Shown piece after piece: positions 6,777 to 15,297 of a stretch of 15,906 bases of DNA. Location of the stretch: positions 1 through 15,906 of the forward strand of contig DAOTJI010000063.1 in the NCBI GenBank assembly GCA_035448625.1. The letters run 5' to 3'. The notes below the pieces were generated by a model that made no database searches, was not told the DNA's origin, and saw only the letters and a program-made list of their open reading frames with translations. The stretch comes from UBA8904 sp035448625 (GTDB taxonomy: Bacteria > Desulfobacterota > Syntrophia > Syntrophales > Smithellaceae). The translations under genes and the position numbers were made by a program. Every line of letters starts with the position of its first letter. Position 1 is the first letter of the stretch.

Positions 6777-7136
6777 ATGAAAAAACATCTTCTGTATCTT
6801 GCGCTGGTTTTCGTGTTCATGGCCGCCGTCGGGTTCCCGGCTGAGTCCGCCTTCGCCGACGCGCCCCAGGATCTTTCGCTGAGTTATGACCTGAAGACGC
6901 AGACGCTTTCAGCAACCATCACGCACAAATCGATGTTCACCGGCCTCCACTACGTTAAGCAGGTTCAGATCAAAAAGAATCAGGAGCCGCTTGAAACCGT
7001 GAACTACGATTCACAGGCCGGCAAAGTCACCTTTGTCTATACGTACAAAGTACCGGCAAAGCCAAACGATCTCCTGGAAGTGACGGCCGTCTGCAACCTC
7101 CAGGGTCAGAAAACGGCGATGCTGAAAGTGCAATAA
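6777..7136 (+). CDS. Exported superoxide-reductase-like (desulfoferrodoxin-fold) small protein
   Basis: It has 119 residues. A signal peptide (MKKHLL... to AFA, cleavage near 27/28) sends it to the periplasm. The mature part looks like the beta-sandwich of neelaredoxin/desulfoferrodoxin: a THKSMFTGLHYVKQVQI segment (His50, His58) stands where superoxide reductases have HPM...HYI..I, and AVCNLQGQK (Cys106) stands where they have CNxHG. If this alignment is right, Gln109 replaces the last iron-ligand histidine and two extra residues lie between the first two histidines. Superoxide reduction is therefore doubtful, and a metal-binding or structural role is possible. Another reading is a generic Ig-like or SoxZ-like fold. 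ATG 6777 has AGGAG (6764-6768) 8 nt upstream. An in-frame extension back to 6603 lacks a ribosome site. tamA starts 56 bp downstream. Confidence 0.6.
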   Translation: MKKHLLYLALVFVFMAAVGFPAESAFADAPQDLSLSYDLKTQTLSATITHKSMFTGLHYVKQVQIKKNQEPLETVNYDSQAGKVTFVYTYKVPAKPNDLLEVTAVCNLQGQKTAMLKVQ

Positions 7137-7192
7137 AAACCATCCGGAACCGACGGCCGCAAAGGCCTTTATGGAATGAACCGATCAAGATC

Positions 7193-8998
7193 ATGACCCT
7201 TTCCCTTCCGCCGACCGCGGCGTCGCCTGCGGCCTTCCGAACCTGGTGCTGTGTTTTTGTTTTGTTCTGTCTCGCTTTTGCACCGGGGTCTGCCGCCGTG
7301 GCCGCGGCAGCCGATCCCGTTGAAGTCGTCGTGGAAGGCATCGACGGGGACGCACGAAAGAATGTCCTGGAGGCGCTGACCCTGCCTTCCGGCCTGGTGC
7401 AGAATGGAAAAGCGGACCGGCTGTGGCTGGAGCGGTTTGTCCGCCAGGCCGGCCGGAAAGTCCGGTCCGCCCTCGAACCTTTCGGGTATTACAACGCAGA
7501 GGCCGTCATCCGGATTGAAACCCCCGAAGCCGACCGATACCGGCTGCAGGTGCGGGTGGAACCGGGGCAGCCGGCCGTCGTCTCCGGAGTCACCGTCACC
7601 GTTGCCGGAAGCGGCGCGTCGGAAGCAACGCTGACGGCGCTGGCTTCCGACTTCCCCCTGCGAAAAGGCTCCGTGCTGCTGCATCCCCTTTACGAAAAAG
7701 GCAAGAAGGCGCTGAAATCCAGGGCTGAAGAGCTGGGCTATCTGGACGCCGCCTATTCCGTTCATGAAGTCCGGGTCGATGAGGCCGGCCTGTCCGCCGT
7801 CATCACGCTGGTGCTGGAAACCGGCGAGAAATATTTTTTCTCCACGATCGACATCGAGGGCGCTACCGATTATCCCGACGCCTTTCTGCGGCGGTATCTC
7901 ACCTTTCAATCCGGAGAGGCTTTTTCGTATACCCGGATGGCCGAGACCCAGCTCCAGTTGAGCAATTCGGAACGGTTTCGCCATGTGACGGTCCGGGCCG
8001 ATAAAGAGCAGGCCCAAGACGGCAAAATACCGGTGCGGGTGTCTCTGACGCCCGCGCCGCACATCAGCCTGAGGCCGGGCATCGGATACGGAACGGACAC
8101 GGGAGCGAGATTCGCCCTTCGCTACCGTGATCTCAACATGCTGCACCGGGGACACGAACTGGATTCGCACCTGTACATCTCCCAGCGGCTGCAGGGGCTT
8201 GCGACCAGCTACATCGTTCCGGGCAGCACCGACATCCGGACCTTCACCTCCGTGCAGGTCAACCTGCAACAGGAAGAGATCACCACCTATGACAGCCGGA
8301 TCATCGCGATGGAACTGGCCCGGACGCACAGCTTCACCCCCAAACGACAGGGCTCGGCGTACATCAAATTTCAGCACGAAACCTTTACCATCGGCAGCCA
8401 GGACTCTACCTCGAGATACATTCTTCCCGGCATCCGGTTTTCCGACCATCACTACGTCAATGTGATACGCCCCGACCGCGGATTCCGCTATGCGCTCGAT
8501 CTGCGGGGCACGCATCAGGCCCTGGGCTCCACGACCCGCCTGCTTCAGATGATCGGCGAAACCAGCCATATTCTTCCTCTGCCGTGGCGCCTGTCTTTCC
8601 TCACCAGCGCCAAAGCAGGCTTCACGGTTTTCACCGATGAGTTTTCCGATCTGCCCCCGTCGCTGCGGTTTTTCGCAGGCGGCGATCAAAGCGTTCGCGG
8701 CTATGCCTATCAGTCGCTGGGCCCGCGCGACGCCCAGGGCAATGTCAAGGGCGGCAAGCATTTGCTGATCGGCTGCGTCGAACTGCAGCGCGCCATCCTG
8801 GAGGACTGGGCGGTCTCCGTGTTTTACAACGCCGGAAACGCCTTTGACGCTTTTTCCGACCTGACGCTGTTTCAGGCCGCGGGCGTCGGCATCCACTACT
8901 ACACGCCGGTCGGCGCGTTGAATTTATACCTCGCCCGGCAGATCCGTGTGGACGATCCGGAATTCCGCATTCACTTCACCGTGGGGTTTGAATTTTGA
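7193..8998 (+). CDS. tamA: TamA, Omp85-family outer-membrane translocation/assembly protein
   Basis: This is the outer-membrane partner of TamB. The pair bridges inner and outer membranes and is linked to insertion of beta-barrel proteins and to phospholipid transport. It has 601 residues. A signal peptide ends near 40 (VAAAA|DPVEV). Three POTRA-like repeats follow at about 41-280; typical stretches are LEPFGYYNAEAVI, AEELGYLDAAYSV and YFFSTIDIEG. A 16-strand-type barrel follows at about 285-601. The Omp85 motif SVRGYAYQSLGPRD has VRGY at 501-504, and the chain ends in an aromatic (FTVGFEF), as outer-membrane barrels do. The ATG has no clear ribosome site and no earlier in-frame start is visible, so the exact start is less sure. 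The stop overlaps the tamB start. The 575-codon antisense frame (7169-8896) is a shadow. Confidence 0.93.
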   Translation: MTLSLPPTAASPAAFRTWCCVFVLFCLAFAPGSAAVAAAADPVEVVVEGIDGDARKNVLEALTLPSGLVQNGKADRLWLERFVRQAGRKVRSALEPFGYYNAEAVIRIETPEADRYRLQVRVEPGQPAVVSGVTVTVAGSGASEATLTALASDFPLRKGSVLLHPLYEKGKKALKSRAEELGYLDAAYSVHEVRVDEAGLSAVITLVLETGEKYFFSTIDIEGATDYPDAFLRRYLTFQSGEAFSYTRMAETQLQLSNSERFRHVTVRADKEQAQDGKIPVRVSLTPAPHISLRPGIGYGTDTGARFALRYRDLNMLHRGHELDSHLYISQRLQGLATSYIVPGSTDIRTFTSVQVNLQQEEITTYDSRIIAMELARTHSFTPKRQGSAYIKFQHETFTIGSQDSTSRYILPGIRFSDHHYVNVIRPDRGFRYALDLRGTHQALGSTTRLLQMIGETSHILPLPWRLSFLTSAKAGFTVFTDEFSDLPPSLRFFAGGDQSVRGYAYQSLGPRDAQGNVKGGKHLLIGCVELQRAILEDWAVSVFYNAGNAFDAFSDLTLFQAAGVGIHYYTPVGALNLYLARQIRVDDPEFRIHFTVGFEF

Positions 8999-11900
8999 AA
9001 CGCGTGCTGAAATATCTCTTCCTCCTCGCCGTTGGGGGCTTGCCGGCGATCCTTCTCGGGACGGCGGGCTGGCTTTTCTGCACTGAAGCAGGAGGAAAAA
9101 TGCTGGTGGAAACCGTTTCCCGCTTCACGAAATGGAACATCCAGGCGGAAACCATCGAGGGAAATCTGTCGGATGCCCTCCGCCTGACCAACATGGTTAT
9201 GAAGGGGCCGCAGGGAAGCGTCCGGATCCGGCAGTTGCAGCTTTCCATGCGGCCGCTGGACCTGCTGGCCGGGCACTTGGGAATTTCCGCGCTTTCCGCG
9301 GACCATGTATCCGTTTTGGACGACTCTCCCCAGCGGCAGCCGGAGCTGGTCTGGCCGAGGGCCAAAGGCTGGATCACGCTCGCGAGCGGCAGCATCGGGC
9401 GCCTGACCGTTCGGGATCTGACCTATCTGCGCACGGATGAACAGCCGGTTCGGATCGCGGCTCTCGCCGCCTCCGCCGCCTGGAAAAATTCGCAACTGTC
9501 CGTCAACGATCTCCGTCTCAATTTGTCTTCCTTCACTCTGGAGGGAAGCGTTCTCGCCGGCTTCCAACGCCCCCTCTTGAAAGCCAGACTTGCCGCAACG
9601 CCGGCGCACCCGACCGCCGGCGTCGATTCCATCCGGATGGACGGAGACTTCGGACCGGGAAAGAAGCCGGGAGAAGTGAGCGGGAGCCTTCAGATTCAAG
9701 GCCTTCAAAACACCCGGCCGGTTTTGCGGATGTCATCGAACATCGGCATGACACCCGCGGGCGTGACCTTTGCCAAAATCCTTCTGCGGCGTGAGAATCG
9801 TCCGGGATCGATTGCCGGCGAGGGCTTTCTGACCTTTAAAGGCCCGACCCCATACGTTACCCTGAAGGCTCAGGCGGAAAACGTGGATTTTTCCGACGAG
9901 CTGAAAATCCCGGCAAAACTCAACGGCTCTCTCCTTTTTGACGGAACCGGCCGTCAATATCAGGGGCGTATCGTTCTGTCCAATACGGCAGACGCCCGCC
10001 ATGCTTTTCGACTGGCGAGCGATTATTCGGGGGATTCCGAAGGGGTTGCCCTGAGCGCGATTCGTGGAACGGCGCTGGGCGGCTCCCTGAACGGAAGTCT
10101 GGAGATTCAGTGGACGGACGGCCTGAGGATGAGCGGCGCGATCTCGGGCAGAGATCTCGATCCGGCAAGATGGGATTCGGACTGGACGGGCGTTGTCCAT
10201 TTTGATCTTGAAGGCGATGCGTCCGTTCCGGACGGAGGGCCGGCCAGCGGCGCATTCCTACTGACACTGAAAGAAAGCCGCCTGCACGGGCGGCAGTTGA
10301 CGGGAGCACTGCAGGCAAGCTTTGCCGGAGAAAATCTGGACATTCAGCGCCTGGCCCTCAGAGGGAAAGGTTTCGAGATCTCGGCCGGCGGAAGCGTCGC
10401 GAACCGATTGAATTTCAGCGCTGAAATCGGCGATCTGTCGAAGCTGATTTCGTGCGCGTCAGGCTCGCTTGCCGCCCGCGGATGGACGCGCCTGCGCCAT
10501 GAGCAGTTCAGCGGTGCCGTTTCCGCACGGGGACGCGATCTGGCGGTGAACGGCTGGTCCGTCGCCTCGGCGAACTTCAACGCATCCGTGGAAGACCGGG
10601 CACAGTCCCCCTTCTCGCTGGACGCGGATTTCAGCCGGCTTCGTCATCCGAATCTGACGGCGGACGCACTGACCGTGCGGGGCGGAGGAACCGTCCTTTC
10701 CCACACACTCAGGGCTTCAATGCGCCGCGGCCCGTATAAAATCATTCTGGACCTTTCCGGTGCATGGCGCAAAAAAGGCTGGCTGGGGAAAATGGTTCGT
10801 CTGGAAGGCACGGACGAAGTCGGGCCCTGGAAACTGTCCGCGCCCGCCGCGCTGTCCGTTTCCCCGGAACATCTGTCGCTGGGGCCGATGGAAATCACCG
10901 GACGGGGACCGGAAACACTCCGGCTGTCCGCGGATCTTTCCGGATATCCGCCGGCCGGGCCCGTCGATCTGAGCTGGAACCAAATCGATCTGGCCAGAAT
11001 CAATGCCTGGACGGATCGCGATTTCCTCACCGGCTCGTGCAGCGGAACCATCCGCGCAAAACTGCTGCCCGACAGGCGCTTTGCTCTTTTGGGCGAGGCC
11101 CGGCTGGACCAGTCAAAAATTCATCAGCGGGGACGGAAGGGCGACATCCGCATCGATCTTCGCCGGGCGTCCTTCAATTGGGACTGGCAGAAAGACACGC
11201 TGGCGTGCGACGTCGCCGTGGTGATGGCGGACCACGGAGAGCTGAAGGGAAAAATTCGCCTGCCGATGACCGCGCGCTTTCCCGTGTCCCTGAACGAGCA
11301 GGGACCTCTTCAGGGTTCACTTGCCGGACAGCTTCAGGAAAAGGGCGCGCTGGGTGTTCTTTTTCCCGGGCTGGTTCAGGAAAGCCGCGGGAATCTCGAT
11401 CTGGATATCCAAATGAGCGGAAGTCCGGCGTCGCCTCTTTTTGAAGGCCGTATCCTACTGTCGGAAGCCGGAGGCTACCTGCCGTCGGCCGGCATCACGC
11501 TGCAGGACGTCCGGATCGACGCGCGTCCGGCAAAAGACGGCGTGATCATCGATTCTTTCCGGGCGGTTTCCGGCCCGGGCTATCTGGACGGCTCCGCACG
11601 GATTCACCTCAAAGGGCTTCGGATTGCGAACGTTGAGGGACATCTGAACGGCGAGCGATTTCAGGCCATCCACTTTCCCGAACTTCACGTGCAGGCGACT
11701 CCCCGGTTGACCTTTTCGGGAACGCCTGAAAAAATATCCGTACGGGGAGAAGTGCTTCTGCCTCTCTTCCAGGTCAACGGGACGCAATCGAAGGGAGCCG
11801 TGGAATCCAGTTCCGATGTGGTCCGGGAAGGAAAAGCCGGACCCTCGACCCGAAAGCCGTCTTTGGGCCTCGATGTTCAGGTCAAAGTGGTGCTGGGCGA

Positions 11901-12645
11901 GCAGGCGCAATTCAACGCGTCCGGAATCGACGCAAAGCTGGGCGGCCAGATGGAGATCGGGTTCACCGACCCGGAGCGCATTTCCGGAAGAGGTGAGATC
12001 CGTGTGATGAAAGGCCGGTTCCGGACGTACGGCGTAAACCTGGAGATCGTCCGCGGCCATCTTTTCTACGCGGGAGGCCCCGTCAATCAGCCGGCGCTGG
12101 ACATCCTGGCGCTCCGAAAAATCGGAGACGTGAAGGCGGGTGTCGCGGTCACCGGTACGCTTCCGAATCCCGTCATCAAACTCTATTCCGACCCTTACAT
12201 GCAGGACATGGACATTTTGGCCTATATCGTCCTGGGGCATCCGCTCGGCACCGACACCAGGCAGGCCGGCCTTCTGGCCACGGCGGCCGGCGCCGTTTTA
12301 ACCTCGCGGCAGGCCGAAGATCTGCTGGAGCAGATTCAGGGCTACCTGGGACTGACTTCGCTGGAAATTTCATCGGATGTGCTGGAGAAAAACAACCGGA
12401 TGGGGTATAAGCGCCTCAAAGTGACGCCCGAGGGAACGGGCGGTTCATCCCAAAGCGCTTCGGAAACCATTCTGGTCGTGGGAAAATATTTGACGCCCGA
12501 GTTGTACATCAGCTACGGCCGTTCGCTGTTTTCCGGGGGCAATTTATTTTTTCTGCGCTACGACATTTCCAAAAAATGGCAGGTGGAAAGCCAGATGGGG
12601 CAGGAAAGCGGCATCGACCTCTACTACAAACTGCAATTTCACTGA
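8995..12645 (+). CDS. tamB: TamB, inner-membrane-anchored AsmA-like translocation protein
   Basis: It has 1216 residues, similar to E. coli TamB (about 1260). An N-terminal membrane anchor at about 5-28 is followed by a long, repetitive beta-rich periplasmic region, the hydrophobic-groove fold of AsmA/VPS13-like lipid-transfer proteins. The C-terminal TamB domain (old DUF490) has the typical run RVMKGRFRTYGVNLEIVRG, then the second-last block with IKLYSDPYMQDMDILAYIVL, and ends FFLRYDISKKWQVESQMG...LQFH. The start is TTG 8995, sharing bases with the tamA stop (TTGA), with GGGG 8 nt upstream. This suggests coupled translation. GTG 9004 is the alternative. With TamA it would form a continuous path across the envelope. 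Confidence 0.94.
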   Translation: MKRVLKYLFLLAVGGLPAILLGTAGWLFCTEAGGKMLVETVSRFTKWNIQAETIEGNLSDALRLTNMVMKGPQGSVRIRQLQLSMRPLDLLAGHLGISALSADHVSVLDDSPQRQPELVWPRAKGWITLASGSIGRLTVRDLTYLRTDEQPVRIAALAASAAWKNSQLSVNDLRLNLSSFTLEGSVLAGFQRPLLKARLAATPAHPTAGVDSIRMDGDFGPGKKPGEVSGSLQIQGLQNTRPVLRMSSNIGMTPAGVTFAKILLRRENRPGSIAGEGFLTFKGPTPYVTLKAQAENVDFSDELKIPAKLNGSLLFDGTGRQYQGRIVLSNTADARHAFRLASDYSGDSEGVALSAIRGTALGGSLNGSLEIQWTDGLRMSGAISGRDLDPARWDSDWTGVVHFDLEGDASVPDGGPASGAFLLTLKESRLHGRQLTGALQASFAGENLDIQRLALRGKGFEISAGGSVANRLNFSAEIGDLSKLISCASGSLAARGWTRLRHEQFSGAVSARGRDLAVNGWSVASANFNASVEDRAQSPFSLDADFSRLRHPNLTADALTVRGGGTVLSHTLRASMRRGPYKIILDLSGAWRKKGWLGKMVRLEGTDEVGPWKLSAPAALSVSPEHLSLGPMEITGRGPETLRLSADLSGYPPAGPVDLSWNQIDLARINAWTDRDFLTGSCSGTIRAKLLPDRRFALLGEARLDQSKIHQRGRKGDIRIDLRRASFNWDWQKDTLACDVAVVMADHGELKGKIRLPMTARFPVSLNEQGPLQGSLAGQLQEKGALGVLFPGLVQESRGNLDLDIQMSGSPASPLFEGRILLSEAGGYLPSAGITLQDVRIDARPAKDGVIIDSFRAVSGPGYLDGSARIHLKGLRIANVEGHLNGERFQAIHFPELHVQATPRLTFSGTPEKISVRGEVLLPLFQVNGTQSKGAVESSSDVVREGKAGPSTRKPSLGLDVQVKVVLGEQAQFNASGIDAKLGGQMEIGFTDPERISGRGEIRVMKGRFRTYGVNLEIVRGHLFYAGGPVNQPALDILALRKIGDVKAGVAVTGTLPNPVIKLYSDPYMQDMDILAYIVLGHPLGTDTRQAGLLATAAGAVLTSRQAEDLLEQIQGYLGLTSLEISSDVLEKNNRMGYKRLKVTPEGTGGSSQSASETILVVGKYLTPELYISYGRSLFSGGNLFFLRYDISKKWQVESQMGQESGIDLYYKLQFH

Positions 12646-12658
12646 CGGAGAGAAAGCC

Positions 12659-13978
12659 ATGTCCTCTCATCATTTCGATCTGGCGATTACCGGCGGCACC
12701 CTGGTGACCCTGTCGGCCAAAATGGACATCCTTGAAAACGCCTCCATCGGCATCGCGGACGGCCGCATCGCCCTGGTGGACGCAAACCGTACCCTGTCCG
12801 CTGAAAAAATCATCGACGCCCGCGACAGCCTGATTCTGCCGGGGCTGGTCAACACGCACACGCATCTGCCGATGGTCTGCTTCCGGGGTCTCGCGGATGA
12901 CCTTCCGCTCATGGAATGGCTCAACGATCATATCTTCCCCATGGAAGCGCGCTTCGTGAACCGGCAGATGGTGTACGACGGCGCCATGCTGGCGATCGCG
13001 GAGATGATCCTATCCGGCACCACCACTTGCTGCGACGGGTATTTCTTTGAAAATCAAATCGCCCAAGCCGCGCTGGATTGCGGCATGCGTGCGGTGGCGG
13101 CGCAGGGATTCGCCGACTTCGCCACGCCGGACCACCCCCAATACGAAAAAATGATGGCGGCCGCCGGACGATTTGTGGAACGCTGGCTCCCCCATGCACC
13201 GATGATCACGCCGGCGTTCTTCTGCCATTCGCCCTATACCTGTTCGCCCCGGACGCTGGTCAACGTGAAGGCGGCCGCTCGGGAGGCCGGAATTCTCTAC
13301 CTGACGCACCTTCTGGAAAACCGGGACGAAATCGATACGATTGAGAAACGTTACGGCCGGAAGCCGGTGCCGCATCTGCACCATCTGGGCGTGCTCGACG
13401 AACGGACCGTCGCGGTGCACTGCAACTGGATGAAGCCCGAGGATATCGAGCTTTTTGCCGATCTGGGCGTCCGCGTATCCCACAACCCGGCCAGCTCCAT
13501 GAAGCTCGCCGCAGGGGTCGCGCCGGTTCCGTCGATGCTGGAAAAAGGCATCGCCGTCGGCCTGGGCACGGACGGGTCCGCCAGCAACAACGATCTCGAC
13601 TTGTTTCAGGAAATGGATCTTGCGGCAAAAGTCCACAAAGCGACCCTTCTCGATCCCACGGTCATGAGCGCCGAAACCGTCCTGAAAATGGCAACCATTA
13701 ACGGCGCCCGCGTTCTCGGACTGGATCGGCTGATCGGCTCCATAGAGGTGGGCAAACTGGCGGACATCATTATTCTGGATCTGAACCAGCCGCACCTGAC
13801 GCCGCTTTACAACCCTTATTCCCAGATCGTTTACGCCGCGCGGGGGTCGGACGTAAAAACGAGCATCATCGGCGGAAAGCCGGTCATGGAAAACCGGCGC
13901 CTGTTGACCATGGACCTGCCGGCCGTGATGCAGCGCGTCCGGGCCATCGCGGCCAACATTCAGTCGGTGCATTCCTGA
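12659..13978 (+). CDS. mtaD: 5-methylthioadenosine/S-adenosylhomocysteine deaminase (amidohydrolase)
   Basis: This is a cytoplasmic metal-dependent amidohydrolase that deaminates the adenine of SAH, MTA or 5'-deoxyadenosine, by-products of SAM chemistry. It has 439 residues. The metal and catalytic set is visible: HTH (His67, His69) in PGLVNTHTHLPM, His190 in CHSPYTCS, THLLE (His217, with Glu220 as the likely catalytic acid three residues on), His254 in VAVHCNWMKP, and Asp305 in LGTDGSASNND. The C-terminal block GSIEVGKLADIIILDL returns to the small beta domain. GGAGAG precedes ATG 12659, and the gene begins 13 bp after tamB, so it is probably the last gene of the tam operon, an unusual partner. 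Family membership is firm. The exact substrate cannot be told from sequence, and related deaminases act on other purine compounds. Confidence 0.9.
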   Translation: MSSHHFDLAITGGTLVTLSAKMDILENASIGIADGRIALVDANRTLSAEKIIDARDSLILPGLVNTHTHLPMVCFRGLADDLPLMEWLNDHIFPMEARFVNRQMVYDGAMLAIAEMILSGTTTCCDGYFFENQIAQAALDCGMRAVAAQGFADFATPDHPQYEKMMAAAGRFVERWLPHAPMITPAFFCHSPYTCSPRTLVNVKAAAREAGILYLTHLLENRDEIDTIEKRYGRKPVPHLHHLGVLDERTVAVHCNWMKPEDIELFADLGVRVSHNPASSMKLAAGVAPVPSMLEKGIAVGLGTDGSASNNDLDLFQEMDLAAKVHKATLLDPTVMSAETVLKMATINGARVLGLDRLIGSIEVGKLADIIILDLNQPHLTPLYNPYSQIVYAARGSDVKTSIIGGKPVMENRRLLTMDLPAVMQRVRAIAANIQSVHS

Positions 13979-14028
13979 AACCGCCGGCGGCCCTTCTTCC
14001 GGCTTCTTTCCGGGAACCGGAGCGGCCT

Positions 14029-15117
14029 CTAGGGTTGTGAAGAAAATAATTTCAAATAGCGGCCGTAGCCTTCTTTTTCCAGATCTTCCCTGGGAATAAA
14101 GCGCAGAGCGGCGGAATTCATGCAATAGCGAAGACCGGCAGGCCCCGGGCCGTCCGGAAACACATGGCCCAGATGAGAATCCGCGTGTTTGCTGCGAACT
14201 TCCGTCCGGGTCGCAAAGAAACTGAGGTCCTCTCGGGTCGTGATATTGTCGGGCTCCAGCGGCCGCGTGAAACTGGGCCAGCCGGTACCGGAATCAAACT
14301 TGTCCAGCGAACTGAACAGAGGCTCCCCCGATACGACATCGACATAGATGCCCTCTTTTTTGTTGTGAACGTATTCGTTTTGAAAGGGCGGCTCCGTCGC
14401 GTTTTTCTGCGTGACGTCGAATTGCATCGGGGAAAGAGTCTTCCTCAGGGTTTGTTCGTCCGGTTTTCGGTAAGGCGTCGTCCCGTTGCCCTGATCTTTT
14501 TTCCAGACCTCCCGCAGAAACCCTTCCCGGCCGGAGCCGCTGCGGTAGGCTCTATAGCGCAGCGGATTCTTCGCATCATAGTCCTGATGATCATCCTCCG
14601 CCGGATAAAACCCCGTGAAAGGTTTCAGTTCCGTCACGACCGGTTTGGTGAATTTTCCCGACGCGGCCAGTGCCTGCAGAGCCCCGGCGGCTGTCTTTCT
14701 TTCCGTCTCGCCGTTGTAAAATATGGCGGTGCGGTAGCCGGGACCGCGATCGGCAAACTGTCCTCCCGCATCCGTGGGGTCAATATGCTTCAGAAAGTAA
14801 TGGAGGAGCTGCTCGTAGGTCACCCTGCCCGGATCGTAATGAACCTGCACGGCCTCGAGGTACCCCTGGGCCGTGTAGGTCTCGTACGTTGGATTTTTCC
14901 CCGAGCCGCCGGCATAGCCCGACACAACCCGGATCACACCCGGCAGTTTTTTCATATCGGAAGCCACGCACCAGAAGCAGCCGCCGGCCAGCGTCGCCAC
15001 CGCCGTATTTTTTGTTTGGCTCATGCCGTTCATCTTCCCCTCCACCGGCTGTGAATTGCCTCCCGGACAGGCCAGTGCAAAACACAGCAATCCTGCCGCA
15101 ATCCATGCCTTTTTCAT
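14029..15117 (-). CDS. msrAB: Exported fused peptide-methionine (S/R)-S-oxide reductase MsrA-MsrB
   Basis: It repairs both sulfoxide forms of oxidised methionine in proteins. It has 362 residues. An N-terminal export signal (MKKAWIAAGLLCFALAC) has a non-ideal lipobox, ALAC, with Cys17. MsrA spans about 38-195: GGCFWC with catalytic Cys47, Tyr78, Glu88 in GYLEAVQVHYDP, Asp123 and Tyr128 in DRGPGYRTAIFY. MsrB spans about 222-345: GTGWPSF at 277-283, HADSHLGHVFPDGP (311-324) and catalytic Cys332 in RYCMNSAALRF. The usual MsrB resolving Cys (GCGWP) is Thr278 here, and the zinc CxxC pairs are absent. The residue after GCFWCV is Ala52, where many relatives have Glu. ATG 15117 has a weak ribosome site, while an in-frame ATG at 15033 (Met29) has GGAGG 5 nt upstream. 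It converges on mtaD. Confidence 0.95.
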   Translation of the reverse strand: MKKAWIAAGLLCFALACPGGNSQPVEGKMNGMSQTKNTAVATLAGGCFWCVASDMKKLPGVIRVVSGYAGGSGKNPTYETYTAQGYLEAVQVHYDPGRVTYEQLLHYFLKHIDPTDAGGQFADRGPGYRTAIFYNGETERKTAAGALQALAASGKFTKPVVTELKPFTGFYPAEDDHQDYDAKNPLRYRAYRSGSGREGFLREVWKKDQGNGTTPYRKPDEQTLRKTLSPMQFDVTQKNATEPPFQNEYVHNKKEGIYVDVVSGEPLFSSLDKFDSGTGWPSFTRPLEPDNITTREDLSFFATRTEVRSKHADSHLGHVFPDGPGPAGLRYCMNSAALRFIPREDLEKEGYGRYLKLFSSQP

Positions 15118-15159
15118 TTTATCCGCTCTGTCTTTTGAATTCCGTCATTCCTGAAATAG

Positions 15160-15187
15160 AGTTTAAGGACGGTTGGGGAAATGTCAA
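15160..15187 (-). promoter_or_regulatory. Sigma-70-type promoter for msrAB
   Basis: On the minus strand a perfect TTGACA (15187-15182) is followed after 16 nt by TAAACT (15165-15160, four of six matches). Transcription would begin near 15153, about 36 nt before the msrAB ATG. It lies just downstream of the terminator of the preceding minus-strand gene pair, so msrAB is probably its own unit. Confidence 0.55.
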
Positions 15188-15198
15188 ACCGGCCCCCC

Positions 15199-15230
15199 AA
15201 AAAAAAAGAGGCCCGTGAGCCTCTTTTTTT
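15199..15230 (-). terminator. Intrinsic terminator, usable in both directions
   Basis: GAGGC (15208-15212) pairs with GCCTC (15219-15223) around a 6-nt loop. Nine A (15199-15207) flank it on one side and seven T (15224-15230) on the other, which extend the stem. Read on the minus strand it ends in nine T and would stop transcripts from 15298-15906. A small extra hairpin, GCCGCT/AGCGGC, sits at 15245-15263. Confidence 0.88.
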
Positions 15231-15297
15231 GCGCCGCCTGGGCAGCCGCTTTCCTCGAGCGGCCAGCCGAAGCGGTTCAGGGCGTCTGTCGAAATCG

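Noticed and set aside
7169..8896. 575-codon open frame antisense to tamA
   Set aside because: It overlaps a well-supported Omp85 gene completely, shows no domain, and its composition is that of a mirrored coding frame.
13979..14028. Terminator between convergent mtaD and msrAB
   Set aside because: Only short imperfect CCGG-type pairings occur and there is no T run on either strand, so no terminator is called.
14164..15054. 296-codon plus-strand frame across msrAB
   Set aside because: It is antisense to a firmly identified MsrA-MsrB gene, and its product resembles no family.
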